Part shown: piece after piece, positions 25,534 to 36,620 of the stretch
Position numbering within the stretch: the first letter of the stretch is position 1
How the letters are laid out: every line of letters begins with the position of its first letter
NCBI GenBank assembly: GCA_007922305.1
Contig: ML677374.1
Coordinates: 7,363,619 to 7,427,618 of the forward strand
Length of the DNA: 64,000 nucleotides
Source: Dermatemys mawii
Lineage: Eukaryota; Chordata; Testudines; Dermatemydidae
Direction of reading: 5' to 3'
Notes under the pieces: generated by a model
Told to the model about the DNA's origin: nothing
The model's input: the letters and a program-made list of their open reading frames with translations, nothing else
Database searches by the model: none
Position numbers and translations under genes: made by a program

Positions 25534-25710
25534 CTGGGCTCTTAAACTGATCCGGGCTGGGAAGGTGGTGGAGGGGGGAGTTACTCGCTGAAGCAGCGTG
25601 CTCACTACGAAGCATCTGAGCCACTCGAGGCCCCATGGAACCATAGTCCGCGTACGATAACGGGGCCCGTTGGTCACCGGGCGAAGAATAGAAACCATAA
25701 TCGGGGATCC
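25534..25710 (-). CDS. MSI2: MSI2 cassette exon (exon C), long C-terminal isoform
   Basis: This 177-nt exon (59 codons' worth) is symmetric, phase 1 at both ends. On the minus strand it encodes a continuous segment containing PDYGFYSSPGDQRAPLSYAD, GSMGPRVAQMLRSEH and SPLHHLPSPDQFKSPG. This resembles the extended Musashi C-terminus I recall from non-mammalian vertebrates (PDYGFYS..., SPDQFKSPG). The acceptor is ctccag before 25710 and the donor is CCAG|gttt with GT at 25533-25532. The acceptor has a poor, purine-interrupted polypyrimidine tract, which suits regulated inclusion. About 13 CpG dinucleotides lie within the 177 bp although the flanking intron is CpG-poor. Joined to long exon D it reads ...AGEG|IPDYGFY. 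Joined to exon B the junction codon is G|TC (Val). Skipping keeps the frame. Whether it is used constitutively or in particular tissues cannot be seen. Confidence 0.85.
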
Positions 25711-26147
25711 CTGGAGATACAGTGACTCTATCATTGTGGATACTGGATTCTTTCTTATATTAGTCTTTTCAATGTTAAATACTGTGCTTTTGCTTTTTTT
25801 CCTTTACAGTTACAAATATGAGAAATTGAAAAGTAAAAACTGAAATTTGAAGAAGAATTGAGCAGAATTTGATTAGAGGAAATCAAGGCTACTTATTCTA
25901 GTCAGTGTATGCAGTGGCAAAAAAACTTCTAGTTTTAGAGAAACCACCAGATGAATTACTGGACTTCCTCTTCCACAATACATTAGAATGAAATATAGTG
26001 TCCAGGTTATTACAGTAAGAAATACATTGCATATCAAGAGGGATAGTTGAAAGCAGAAGTGAGCCAACTGGAGCTATCTTAGCTATAATTTATCCATGTA
26101 AGCTTCCACTCCCTCCCATCAGAAATATATGTGTATATGAATCTGTA

Positions 26148-26170
26148 TACTGTGTGTGCGCGCGTGTGTA
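26148..26170. repeat. TG/CG simple repeat
   Basis: A short alternating purine-pyrimidine run, tgtgtgtgcgcgcgtgtgt, of the kind that can adopt Z-DNA. Confidence 0.6.
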
Positions 26171-26837
26171 TCAACACCCCCCTCCCGAAAGCATGTATCC
26201 ATCTATTCTGAAAATGCACCGATATCTACACATTTTTTCATCTAACGATGTACAATCAGAGCAAGGCTATGCTCGCAGTTACACCAGCGTAAATGCAGAA
26301 TAACTGTTCATGTCAGTGGAGTTGACCCTGCTACCGATGAGAGCAGAATCTGGCCCATAAATATTCAGGGCCAGTTCATTTGAACAGATGTGCTATTCAG
26401 AAAGTTTATACTGTTATCTAGAGTACCACACAAGGAGCAGAGAGTGACTTAAATATGAAGAAAAGAAATAATGAAATATTCCTGTGTAAACATCTCCTGA
26501 ATACATTTTACAAATCAGGCTACAATTTCCTTCCTTCAAGCAGAGCAGATCTGAGACTTTTTAAAAATAATAATGATGATAATAATAAAATTAACAAGAG
26601 GAAATGATTGTTTCCTTTTTGCATTACCAGACACAAGCTGCTACCAGCAGAAAATGTTCCGAACACCTGCAAACCTGCTGTTCTTCCACAATTATGATTG
26701 GTTTCAAACTAAAAACAAAAGCAGGCCTGAGCTTGTGGTTACAGAAACGGAGGAGAAGAGAATGTAGAAGGGAAAACAACAGGAAGGGAAAGAAATGACA
26801 TTCAATTTAACATCTACTGTCTTGACAGCTTGGTATC

Positions 26838-27022
26838 AGGGTATGCCTACACTGCAGTCCAGAGATGTGACTGCTAGATCAAAGCCAGCTTTGACCCCAT
26901 GGCAGTATGGGAGGCTGTAGTGGCTCACCTGGGTACATCTTAGATCATATTAGATCAAGCTAGATTAAATCTTGCTTGGGTACATCTAGAAATACCTCCT
27001 GACTGTAGTATAGACATGCTCT
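26838..27022. mobile_element. MITE with TATGTCTACACTGCAG-type ends
   Basis: The left end agggtatgcctacactgcag and the complement of the right end ctgtagtatagacatgctct are about 75% identical. The interior lacks coding potential. The family is common in turtle introns. Confidence 0.6.
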
Positions 27023-28077
27023 TGGGCTGCCATGCTGGCTAATTTAAGGCTGGCTCCAGTAGTAAAGCAAAGCAAAAGCATGTGGAAAAGCAGCAACTGG
27101 CTTTCATGCTGAGAATGAAAAGCTGTGGGCAGCCTGGATAAGAATTAAACAATGAGCTACCTGGGAAATTACTTCCTTCCTCACTTCCTCCCTGCACCTC
27201 TCTTTATAAAATAGTTCTTCCTCAGCTGAAATTTCCTTCTGCTTTCATGCCAAGCATTTTCCAATGGTTCTCTCTCACCCAACGCCTGTCATTTCTAATC
27301 CAGTTTCCTTCTTCCAAGCTTCTCTCCACTCTTGTTTTACCCTATTAACCCTGGAGGTTGCTTTCTGCATGTCCATGCTCCCTGACAACTTGTTGATCTA
27401 GCTCTCTAATTTCTGGATGACTCTCCCCCCTCTCCTATCAAACAGCCACGCACAATTTGGCAGACATTTCCCCCATCAGTGTTTATGATAATAACTGCAC
27501 GTGCTTGAAAGCAGCAGGAAATTTTCAATATAACTATCATTAAGACAAAACGCTTTAAATCAAAGCCATTACCCGGCTACTGAGACTTAAAGCTCACAAG
27601 ATTAGGCCGCTTTTTATCTTTATGAAAAATTCATATAACATGCTGCAAAAACATCTTACTGCTCGAAGGAATAAATGATATAACAACATTGAACGCTACC
27701 GATACAGAGAAAAGTGGATACCGGAGCGGCGCTGGGTAACACACGTCAGAGAGATGGCATTCAACAAGGAGCTCTGAGACACACAGAGAGGGGCATACAC
27801 AAACTGGAGGGGGAAACTCACTCTCAAACATCACATTCCTGGAAACAAGTGGCCACCATTTGAAGATGGTGCTGGTTGACTGTCAGTTTTTTAGCATAAT
27901 ATATTGAATGAGTTTATGGTCTGAGGGCAAAACTGGGTTCTGGAGGGGAACTTTCCCAAAGTTCTGGGGGCATTTGACTTGGGGGTTTCCATGAGCATTT
28001 TTGTCTGAGGTTTTCATTGAGCGCCCGCTCTGGTTTTCTTAGGTGCTTGTATAGACAGCTCGCATAGAGGGATATAC

Positions 28078-28215
28078 ATGCAGAACCTACATTTTCAAAT
28101 GTGTCTAATGATTTTGGGTGCCTCCATTTTTAATCGCCCAACTCGACAGACCATAAAAGAGCCTGATTTTCAGGAAGTGCTAAGTACTTGCCCTCTGAAA
28201 ATCCTGCTCCTTTTA
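28078..28215. repeat. Old palindromic MITE fragment (tttcaaatgtg-type)
   Basis: The phrases cattttcaaatgtgtctaat and gagcctgattttcaggaagt, followed by ctgaaaatcctg, form a decayed self-complementary element. Related copies lie at 33330-33420, 40960-41070 and 44160-44350. Confidence 0.5.
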
Positions 28216-28956
28216 GGTCTCTCAAGGTGGACCCCCAAAGCCATTAGTCACTTCAGACAGCGTGTGTGCATCCCATATGCTCCCATATCTGTACGTAGGT
28301 GTGCACACCTACACGCTCACATATAAATACGTAGGTTAATATCCCCAAAAGCTCCAAGCATTACAGTGCTCTAGAGGTCGGAAGAGAGAGACACCTCCTC
28401 TTTCACAAGGGGTCGCTTCCGTTCATTAATATTTTCTTACTGCTTTCAAGAAAGAGTCAGGTAGTGTTTGAGAAGCAAATGCTCTAGCTGGATTTTAAAA
28501 GGAGCTGGGTAATTTTACAGATTGTTTGTCGTTACAGATGCTAAAATAAAAGGTAAGCTGATCTCATGGGTCAAGATGTGAGATAACCACAAGCAGCCAT
28601 TTGCATTCAGAAATCTTTTTGCCTTCCTCTAACATACGAGGTATCGCAATATACAGACAATGAATTTGCTGAAACAGAGCAGACCAGCCATTTGCATCTG
28701 GTATGTTATGTGGGTCAGTGGTCAATATGCGAATGCTTCAGAGGAAGGTGAAAGGAAATAATCATACACCTGGCTGATTGGGCAATACTGGTTGAGCTAG
28801 GGGTGGGGCAGAGACCTCCTTCCTGACCCCTCTGGTAATCAAATGATGTTCTGAAGCATGAGATTTGATTATCACTCAGCATGCATGACTGCAGAGGTTA
28901 TTGCTGATCATAATATTATCCAGACCTTTTAAAAATGCAGCTACAATGTTTGATTA

Positions 28957-29335
28957 TAATACTACTTATCATCCTGCATCTTCAGAGCCCTGTACAAACA
29001 TTAACTAATTACTCCCACAACTTTGGTGTATTATTATCCCTAAATAATTTATTATATTATATATAATATAATATATATTATATATAATATAATAAATAAA
29101 TAATATATTATAATTATATAATAATAAATTATTATTTTACAGGTGAGTAAAAAGAGGCTAATGATCTGATTTACAGAGGTGCTGTGCACTGAACTCCCAT
29201 TTATGCTTGTGGGAAAGAGAACCTGGTTTTCAGTGGTGCTAGATACCCCTAAGTAACTAGTCAAGGCCACACAGGTAAGTCAGTGGCAGCGCCTGAAACA
29301 ATCTGCAGACACTCCTGGCTCTTAGTCCTGTATTC
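28957..29335 (+). mobile_element. MIR-like SINE split by an AT-rich expansion
   Basis: MIR-type phrases (tattattatccc, ttttacaggtgagtaaaaag, aaggccacacaggtaagtca) are separated by about 90 bp of pure A/T sequence at 29048-29140. Confidence 0.55.
29048..29140. repeat. (TATAT/TAA)n AT-rich hairpin-prone tract
   Basis: Over 90 bp of A and T only, with repeated tatatataatataatatat-like units that are self-complementary. Confidence 0.85.
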
Positions 29336-29627
29336 AGATCCATTAGAATGTACTGCTTCTCTGACTTGCGGCAGTAGCAAACATCACAGTAGTACCAAGT
29401 CCAGCCTCTTCCAAATCCATTTGCTTCATATCAACAGTCTTATATGCTGCTAGATACAATATGCTCTTTTGTGATCAGGTACCAGAAGCTCTAAATCCTT
29501 CTGTGTGTATCTTCACACAGAATATCGCTTTCTGTCAATGACCGACTGCTGCCAGACACTTTGGTCCCTGTCTGGGGCACGTTTCCTGAGGATTGAAATG
29601 TTTTGGTTGAACTAAAGGCTTAATATA

Positions 29628-29719
29628 CAGGTATCTGGGTGAAAATTAATAGTCTGTGATATACAGGAGATTAGACTAGATGATCTAATAGTCGCTTCTG
29701 GGCTTAAACTCTATGAAAT
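29628..29719 (+). repeat. CR1/SINE 3' tail fragment
   Basis: The phrases gatatacaggagattagact, agatgatctaatagtcgctt and cttaaactctatgaa follow the CR1-type tail seen in turtle SINEs. Confidence 0.6.
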
Positions 29720-30740
29720 TTCAAACTCAGATTAACAATCAAACCAGAGAATCTCCTGAAGATAACAAGATTGCTACATACAGGTATGCTGGAGGGTCAC
29801 CACAACCAGAAGCTCACAGATAACCAGTCAGAAGATGCATAAGACAAATATAACGTAAGACAGAAAAGCAAACAAATAAAATAGATTCCATCCAATAACT
29901 CTAGGGTGGAGATTTACAAGTTGCAGCAAATCTATTCAGCCTCTTCTCAGTATGCTTAAAAAGCAAACACCTTTCTGCAGGATCCCCCACACCAGGCAGG
30001 ACCCCCAGTTCATAACTGAAAGCCAGTGATACTTTTCTGTCAGCAATTTCAGTCCTGTCCCTCGAAAATCAAGCTTTGTTCTGTCTGCCTCATATGTCAC
30101 CACCAACATGGGCTCTACAATCAGAGCTGCGCTGGTCAGGTCTGAGATAGAGTGACACCCAGCTGTCTCTCCTCTGCAGCTTTATTGGCCCTACCCCAAA
30201 ACTTTGTCAGTAAAATAAGCAGCTGAGCATCCAGAAGACATTAAAGGAGCTGATATCTGCCGTGACAAGGTATCATTTGTACATTATTTTCTATCTGCAG
30301 TCACAGGTTAGGGGTTGTCCTCTCCCTGCCGTCACTTTGCACATCAGCATATTGCAGGGATAACAGCAAAATGGCAGCATGGAGTGTAAAGGTTACTAGG
30401 GCATAGCAGTCAGAGCTAGGACTGAATAAAGCATCAGAGGAATGGTATGTTCTAAGCTCTATCCACACTACAGGCACAGTTATGAGCATTAACACTGCTC
30501 AGTGATCCACACATTGAACAATGATCCAAACCATGTTCAGAAACCAGATATAAACTAACCCGGGCCTATCTACATGACAATTACGATAGATAGGGACTCC
30601 GTTACAACATGACTGCCCCCGACTCTTTTCCAACACATTTCTTTTTGATGTAGCGGAGAAGGAACTTTCCCCGTTCCCTATGCTGGGCTAAAGCCAAGCC
30701 AACCGAAGTGCAGATGAACAGCATAGCCAAGATGGGGGCA

Positions 30741-30920
30741 GGGGGCGATCTCAATGGTTTGAGCTTTGGCCTGTTAAACCCAGGGTTGTGAGTTCAGTCA
30801 CTGAGGGGACCATTTACAGATGGCAGAAATCTGTCAGGGACAGTAGGATTGGTCCTGCTTTGAGCAGAGGGTTGGACTAGATGATTTCCTAAGGACCCTT
30901 CCAAGCCTGATATTCTATGA
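30741..30920 (+). mobile_element. tRNA-headed SINE with CR1-like tail, second copy
   Basis: A tRNA-like A box (atctcaatggtttgagc) and B box (gggttgtgagttcagtca) are followed by ttggactagatgatttccta and an end of tattctatga. It is the same family as the copy at 8991-9173 but on the opposite strand. Confidence 0.75.
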
Positions 30921-31460
30921 TCAGAGAGTCAGGGCACACAACCAGCCAGTGATGTCACAATAAAATGTCCGTAAGAGGGGGGTAAACCCATGGTTGCAAC
31001 AAGAAGAGGTGGCATAAAAGTCTCTCTGTATGCAGTAACTGTACTAGCAGCAACTACTGATGAGCACCACTGTTGTCAGCCTGTTTCAAGCCTTAGCTTG
31101 GATATGGGTCTGTTAAAATAATGTTGGAGCATTAAAAATACTTGATGTGCACTGATTTGCAAGAAGACACAAAATACAATCTATTCAAGCCGGTCTCTTC
31201 TGAGTCCCATAATTACGTGCCACAAGAAATAAATACGTTTCTTGGCTTAACTGTAATTTTTTGCGAGCGATCAATATTTATTGCCTAATCACATTTTCCA
31301 TATTGCAAGTTAATGGTGTCACTCTCACATGGGGCCAGAGTGCTACAGAGAGGCCATGCAAAGCTTCACTTGTAGAAACTGCAATCAGGGAGCCAGCTCT
31401 TGTCGCAGCCTTTACAAAAGGATTTCCACTCGAGCGGCTCATCTTTAATCATTATAAAAG

Positions 31461-31620
31461 CACAGAAGTTTAATCCATTTTTGATGTAAGCGCTAATAGC
31501 TTTGTGTCCTTGAAGTTCAAAGTGGTCTTCGTGCATGTCGCTAATTAGCCGAGCAAGCAGCCATTCAGCTCCCTCTCATGTTTCTAATTAGATCCTTAAC
31601 AACAAACAAATGTCAACCTT
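31461..31620. promoter_or_regulatory. Candidate conserved non-coding element
   Basis: This repeat-free intronic stretch has two perfect ctaattag homeodomain-type palindromes (31541-31548, 31584-31591) and an aagttcaaag nuclear-receptor-like half site. Conservation itself cannot be tested here. Confidence 0.25.
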
Positions 31621-32284
31621 ACAAAGGCTGTGCTACATTCTCCTCCATTAGTTAAACAGTTTGGGAGGGATGCAGATGCCACGTTTATGCCATTTTTCCC
31701 GTTGGAACATCTCGCACCCTCGTCTGACACTTCATCTAATCTCCGGGCTGGAGGACATCACTTGGTTAGGCTACCGTCGAGCGATGAGGCCAGTGACGTC
31801 TGTGGCTTGGATGCACGCAGTGGTTAGCGTGGTTACAAGGGGCTGAGGATGCAAACCTGGGCAGGCAGACATCTTGCATGATAAGAGAATGAGGCGGCCC
31901 AGAATGCTCGCTGCTCTGCTGTGACACTGCAAAGGGGCAGGATGGAGGACAGAGCTGTAGCTTGGGTAAGTTCCAACAAAATAAACACAAGGACAGAGCA
32001 CTTAGGCCTTATTTACACTTCTTTTTTGGTGGGTGTTTGTGGGGAGGGGGGAATCTCCTATTGGTAGGAGTGACAGGGCTCAGGTGGCCATTGGCCCAGT
32101 GTCCTCTATATCTGCTCTGAGCAGAGGAGGGTGACCAAGTGATAAAAACACGAGTGTCCTGCACACTGCCGCTAGCACCACGGCTGCCAGTGACAGAACC
32201 TGCTCAGAAGAGCCTATTCTAGCTACAACCACCACAGTTTAGTAGGCGGCAGGTTGGTTGATCAGACTATATGATGCACGTTTG

Positions 32285-32469
32285 CAGGGCCGGCTCTAAC
32301 TATTTTGCCGCCCCAAGTGAAAAAGAGGGCAGCCAGGGAAGTGTCGCTGGAGGGGAAAAAAGGCGTCGGGGGGGAGTGGCTGCTGCCCGAAGATGGGCCA
32401 GAATGCCGCCCCTTACAGAGCGCCGACCCAGGCACGTGCTTCCTGTGCTGGTTCCTAGAGCTGGCCCTG
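32285..32469. mobile_element. hAT MITE with perfect 8-bp TSD
   Basis: cacgtttg flanks both ends exactly (32277-32284 and 32470-32477). The terminal repeats cagggccggctctaa and the complement of ctagagctggccctg are nearly identical. The interior is GC-rich, which explains the overlapping open frames of more than 100 codons here on both strands. Confidence 0.9.
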
Positions 32470-33119
32470 CACGTTTGATTTGTGGAAACACCCTCCCCCG
32501 ATCCAAAGTAGCCACACCGTCCTCTCCACTCTTGGGAAGCGATGCCACATCTGAGCAGAGAGACTCCAGGAAACAACAGCCCAGAATGCTTTCTGTCTTC
32601 ACTGTGGCACTTCCAAGGAGCAGCACAAGTAACGGAAGGGATGGGACCTGTGGGCCATCAGTTTGATGGCTGCCTCAAAGCCGACTAGAAAGCTGCAATT
32701 AAACACAGGGCTTCACTTGCCAAAGATTCTGAGCACATGTTCATGTGGGAGTTCAATCAGGCATGCGACTTGCAGCATCATCACAATCGTTTCATTACTG
32801 TCCATATAATTCACCAAAATCGCCCCATAGCACACACTCTCATGACTTTTCAGTTAAACCAAGGCAGCCCAATAGTAATAAGTCACATACATACTATATG
32901 CAAATACATTTTGACTTTTCACTTTACAAACAGGTGCCAATCTAATGGTACATGAATTTCAAGTTAATTTAAAATCTATTGCATTGTAACACGTTAGAGA
33001 CTTTACACTTCTACTGCACCTGCCCTACTCTTCTCTCTACCCACCAATACCTCTACCCCTGCTTTGGATAATTGTAATGCCTTTACATTTCAAAAGAAAT
33101 TTACTTAGATTTTAGTTTA

Positions 33120-33236
33120 TTTAGGCTGTAAACTCTTTGGGGCAGAGATCATCTCTGTGTTTGTACAGCACCTAACACAACGGGGGGCCTGGGACACGAC
33201 ACCCAATATTGACGTTACCGTAATACAGGATGAGGT
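33120..33236 (+). repeat. L3/CR1-type 3' end fragment
   Basis: The phrases ggctgtaaactctttggggc, agagatcatctctgtgtttg and tacagcacctaacacaa match the widespread ancient amniote LINE 3' end. Confidence 0.65.
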
Positions 33237-33329
33237 TTTCCTTTCTTTCTAACTTAGTATTGCCATGAAGTATTTATCTTGAACTAAGGTAGATGGCTCT
33301 TTTTTAATTTCAACTCTTTGGTTTCAGGG

Positions 33330-33420
33330 TTGGCATTTTCAAATGTGCCTAAGGGAGTTAGGCACCAAACTCCCTTTGAAAGTAATTTACTTTGAAAGCC
33401 TGTGCAAATCTCAGACCAGA
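33330..33420. repeat. Palindromic MITE fragment (tttcaaatgtg-type)
   Basis: gcattttcaaatgtgcctaa followed by ggagttaggcaccaaactcc is a decayed copy of the family also seen at 28078-28215. Confidence 0.5.
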
Positions 33421-33599
33421 TTCCTTTCCTGGAGCTCCCAAATCAACTCTCAATGCTCCCCCATCCTCTATGCTCTTTTAAAGTGGCTGATTTAGACTCC
33501 GATCCTGCAAATGCTTCAGAAAGTGGCTGTGGATCATCTCGCTGACTCAACCCAACAGGTCTACCTGTGGATGTCAAGTGACAAATGCAAATGTTTGCA

Positions 33600-33706
33600 G
33601 AACCAGGACCTCAGGTGGAATCCTGTGAAATGCTGACTACCCTGAGGTCCCATCGATTTCAATGGTTGTTGAGTGTGCTCAGCACTCTGCAGGATCTGAC
33701 CCATCT
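33600..33706. repeat. Palindromic MITE fragment (caggatctgaccc-type)
   Basis: gaccctcaggtgg-like left end, central tttcaatggttgttgagtgt, and right gcactctgcaggatctgacc form an old self-complementary element. The left half is diverged. Confidence 0.4.
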
Positions 33707-33889
33707 CATGGGGAAAGTCCTAACAGTCATGCACATGCCTCTCCATGTCTTAGCTTTTACTGACATCCTACCAAGAGGCAAACGGGGAAAAAAAATTTAC
33801 CTGCCATCTTGCTCCCACATGGAATTATTTACTAATAATTTTTCTATTTAAAGTGAGGAAAGAGCAAACCTCTCTGGCATGATCTCCTC

Positions 33890-34230
33890 TTACTGGACAA
33901 TAAGAAATCTGTCGCTACTTATACTATGGGCAACCACATTTGCATTAATTGTTTATCACAGCCTGGACAGACCTTTTATTAATATTAATGAGTAACTGGG
34001 AACAAAGGGCCCCTTTATTTTTAGCCTACTCTAATTGCGTAGTAATTACTCATCTACAAAACAAATGAGCCGAACTCCATCACCATGGCAACAGAAACTT
34101 CGGCCTCCCACTGTAACACATTAACTGGCTATAATTTCTGTTAATTTTAAATTGAAGCCTTTTGTCCAATAACTGGCAGTGGAAGAGCCAAATTAAAACA
34201 AAACTGGGACTTCATTTTACTGCATATTTT
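33890..34230. promoter_or_regulatory. Candidate enhancer-like conserved element
   Basis: This repeat-free block contains a perfect POU octamer ATTTGCAT (33938-33945), a SOX-like aacaaag (34001-34007), the near-palindrome taattgcgtagtaattac (34032-34049) and an RFX half site ccatggcaac (34083-34092), and is also rich in ATTAAT cores. This composition is typical of vertebrate developmental non-coding elements. Function is inferred only from motifs. Confidence 0.3.
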
Positions 34231-35335
34231 AATTCACAGTCATAATTCACATTCTGCTCCTAAAGCATCTCCGTCATACACGCACCTACCCATGGATCAC
34301 TATATGGAAACATGTAGGACTGTACAGAAAAGGGAAAGGAATTTAAAAAAACAAACCAGCCCTGTTCTATGGAAGATCTTCTTCTACTAGGAGTTTACAC
34401 AAGACACGGGTATTAAGCTGATTAGAATTAACTAGCCAAATACGTATATGATATTAAGCAATTATGGGTGAGACAACTGCACTGGCAGGTAAGCAAAAGC
34501 ACAAGTCATTCCAAGAGAGACGCTAAAAGAGACCAGACCATCCCATTAAGCCAAAGGGTTCTGAAACTCCTTTATAGTGCGGACCTCATTTTAACAAATA
34601 AATTGTCTCTTGGAAACCCTCCCATTCTATTCACGTCTGCATTTGTTCAGTTGGAAAAGGAACACGGTATTAGGAAAGTATTCTAGGCTCCCCCTTTAAC
34701 GCTATTCTGCAACTGGAAGTAAGGAGACACCAGCACTATGCGATCAAACAGCTCTGCACTAAATTGAGTAGGAATCAGATTTTGCCCTTAGATGCTGCAC
34801 ATTTTTCAGGTGAGTTGCCCACACAGTATTTTGGCCTTGGTACCATAGGTCGTACTGCGGTTTTCTATGAGCAGAAAAGACAGGGAGAGGACTTAAATGT
34901 TGGGGGGTTTATAGACTCTGAACAATAACGCCTAAAGAAGAAAAACCACCCTGATGTTATTCTAGGACACCAGGAAGAGTTTTTCTAGCCTTAAAAAACT
35001 TAGAAGTTCCTGAACTTTTCCACCTGAATGCTGCCATTGACATTAGAGGAAATGACGCTCCTACATACGGGTCTTATCCAGCACCTATCGAAGACTCTGA
35101 GAATCTCTGTAGCATAAGGCCAAAACATTAGCAATGACCACAAAGGAGCCATCATTAGGCCACCTTTAAGGCAATCATTGTTTGCATTGATACTTGAAAC
35201 ACAGCCCTTAGGAAAGAGTCAGTGGAGACCCAAAGAGATTTCTAAAGAAAAACTGAATCGAGCTGAGTGAAGTCAGGGTAGAACAATAATCCTTTGCGTT
35301 CACATGGCACTCTCCTACAAGATGCTTTGGCTACA

Positions 35336-35480
35336 CTAATTGTACCTCACCCCACCCTGACTGGTAATATTCCCCCCATCGTACAGAGAGGGAAACTGAG
35401 GCACAGAACGCTGAAGTGACTTGCGCATAGTCACACATGGATTCAGAGGAATCCAGCCCTTGGTTCTGATCTTTTGCTGC
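35336..35480 (+). mobile_element. MIR-like SINE fragment
   Basis: gagagggaaactgaggcaca and gtgacttgcgcatagtcaca match the MIR core. Confidence 0.65.
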
Positions 35481-35885
35481 AATTACCAGACAACACTCCT
35501 CAAATGAACTTGCTATCTGACCTTTTATCCCCCCTATAGTGTAGATCTGCATATCTAAAGTTCAGCTCTACTTTCCTTGGCTTTTACTAATCAATTATTG
35601 CTTTGAGTTATTGCCAAGGCAGATGGATACAAAAGTTTGCTGTAGTGAAAGACCTCTGTATCCTTTTTTACTTGCCTGTATCTCAAACTGTGTGTGTGTG
35701 TATGTGTGTGGGTGGGGATGGGGGATTGTCTGTACTCACTGTATTTAACTTTTTACTCTGTTTTGGAGTCAAAATACAGTATTTAAAAATACTAGTGTAA
35801 AAGCTTGTAAAATGTGTGTGGTTTGCACCTTCAGCAGCTAGTCCACATAGAAGGTATCAATCTCAATTTGTACTTCTTTGTTAGC

Positions 35886-36016
35886 TCATGATTCGGCAAG
35901 ATTCTTAAGCATGTGCTTAACTTTAAACATGTGAGTAGTTCCATTGAAATCAACTGGACTAGTCACATGGTTAAATTTAGGCATGTGCTTAAACACTTTC
36001 CTGAACTGGGGCCGGA
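35886..36016. repeat. Palindromic amniote MITE (type a), best-preserved copy
   Basis: The left half gcatgtgcttaactttaaac atgtgagtag is complementary to the right half ctagtcacatggttaaattt aggcatgtgc around the centre ccattgaaatcaactgg. The ends are gattcggcaag and actggggccgg. Confidence 0.65.
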
Positions 36017-36399
36017 TTGCTGAAGGTCTTGGTTTCAAACTTTGCTGATAACTCATGTAAGGGTTGTAAAATAAAACTGCATTCCAACAACCAGCAGCTT
36101 TGTTCTGAAAAAAAAAAAAAAATTGAATGACATTAACTGGCTGTTCCAGCACTTTGCTAGACTAGAGTAAAATCTATTTGTCAAGTGTAAAACGTTCAGT
36201 GCTCTGAAACGGAAACGTTTTCCTGAATGCGCGATTAGCCTGTATGGATCACAGTACAGTTCAAGCTTACATAGAGCCACCACTTGGCGCATGTCAAGAG
36301 AGGTACCCTGGCAGCCAGAATGATCTCTGTGGACCAGTGTTTTCCCACTGAAAATAATTCCACTGATTGAAAAGACCATTAAAAGTTAGCTACTACATT

Positions 36400-36620
36400 A
36401 ATTAAAGATTAACTCATGCTGTACTTAAGTCTGTACTTCAGAGTGATCACTAATTGCACTGGAGATGATTTATCAAGTGCACAGGATTTTCTATTACAAA
36501 TTTATTGATTAAAGCTGATGTATTTTAACCACAATAGACTTCAAGCAGGAGCCCTGTAAAATGACTATAACCAAAGTCAGTGCCTGGCAGCAGCAGCAGA
36601 TTATTTTAAATTTACTGAAA
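36400..36620. other. Repeat-free AT-rich intronic stretch
   Basis: No recognisable repeat is present. It carries several TAAT and TTGATTA cores (for example ctaattgcactgg, tttattgattaaagc) and could be conserved non-coding sequence. There is no coding signal. Confidence 0.2.

Noticed and set aside
32262..32666. Overlapping frames of 104-131 codons on both strands
   Set aside because: They cover a GC-rich hAT MITE (32285-32469) and are explained by its composition.
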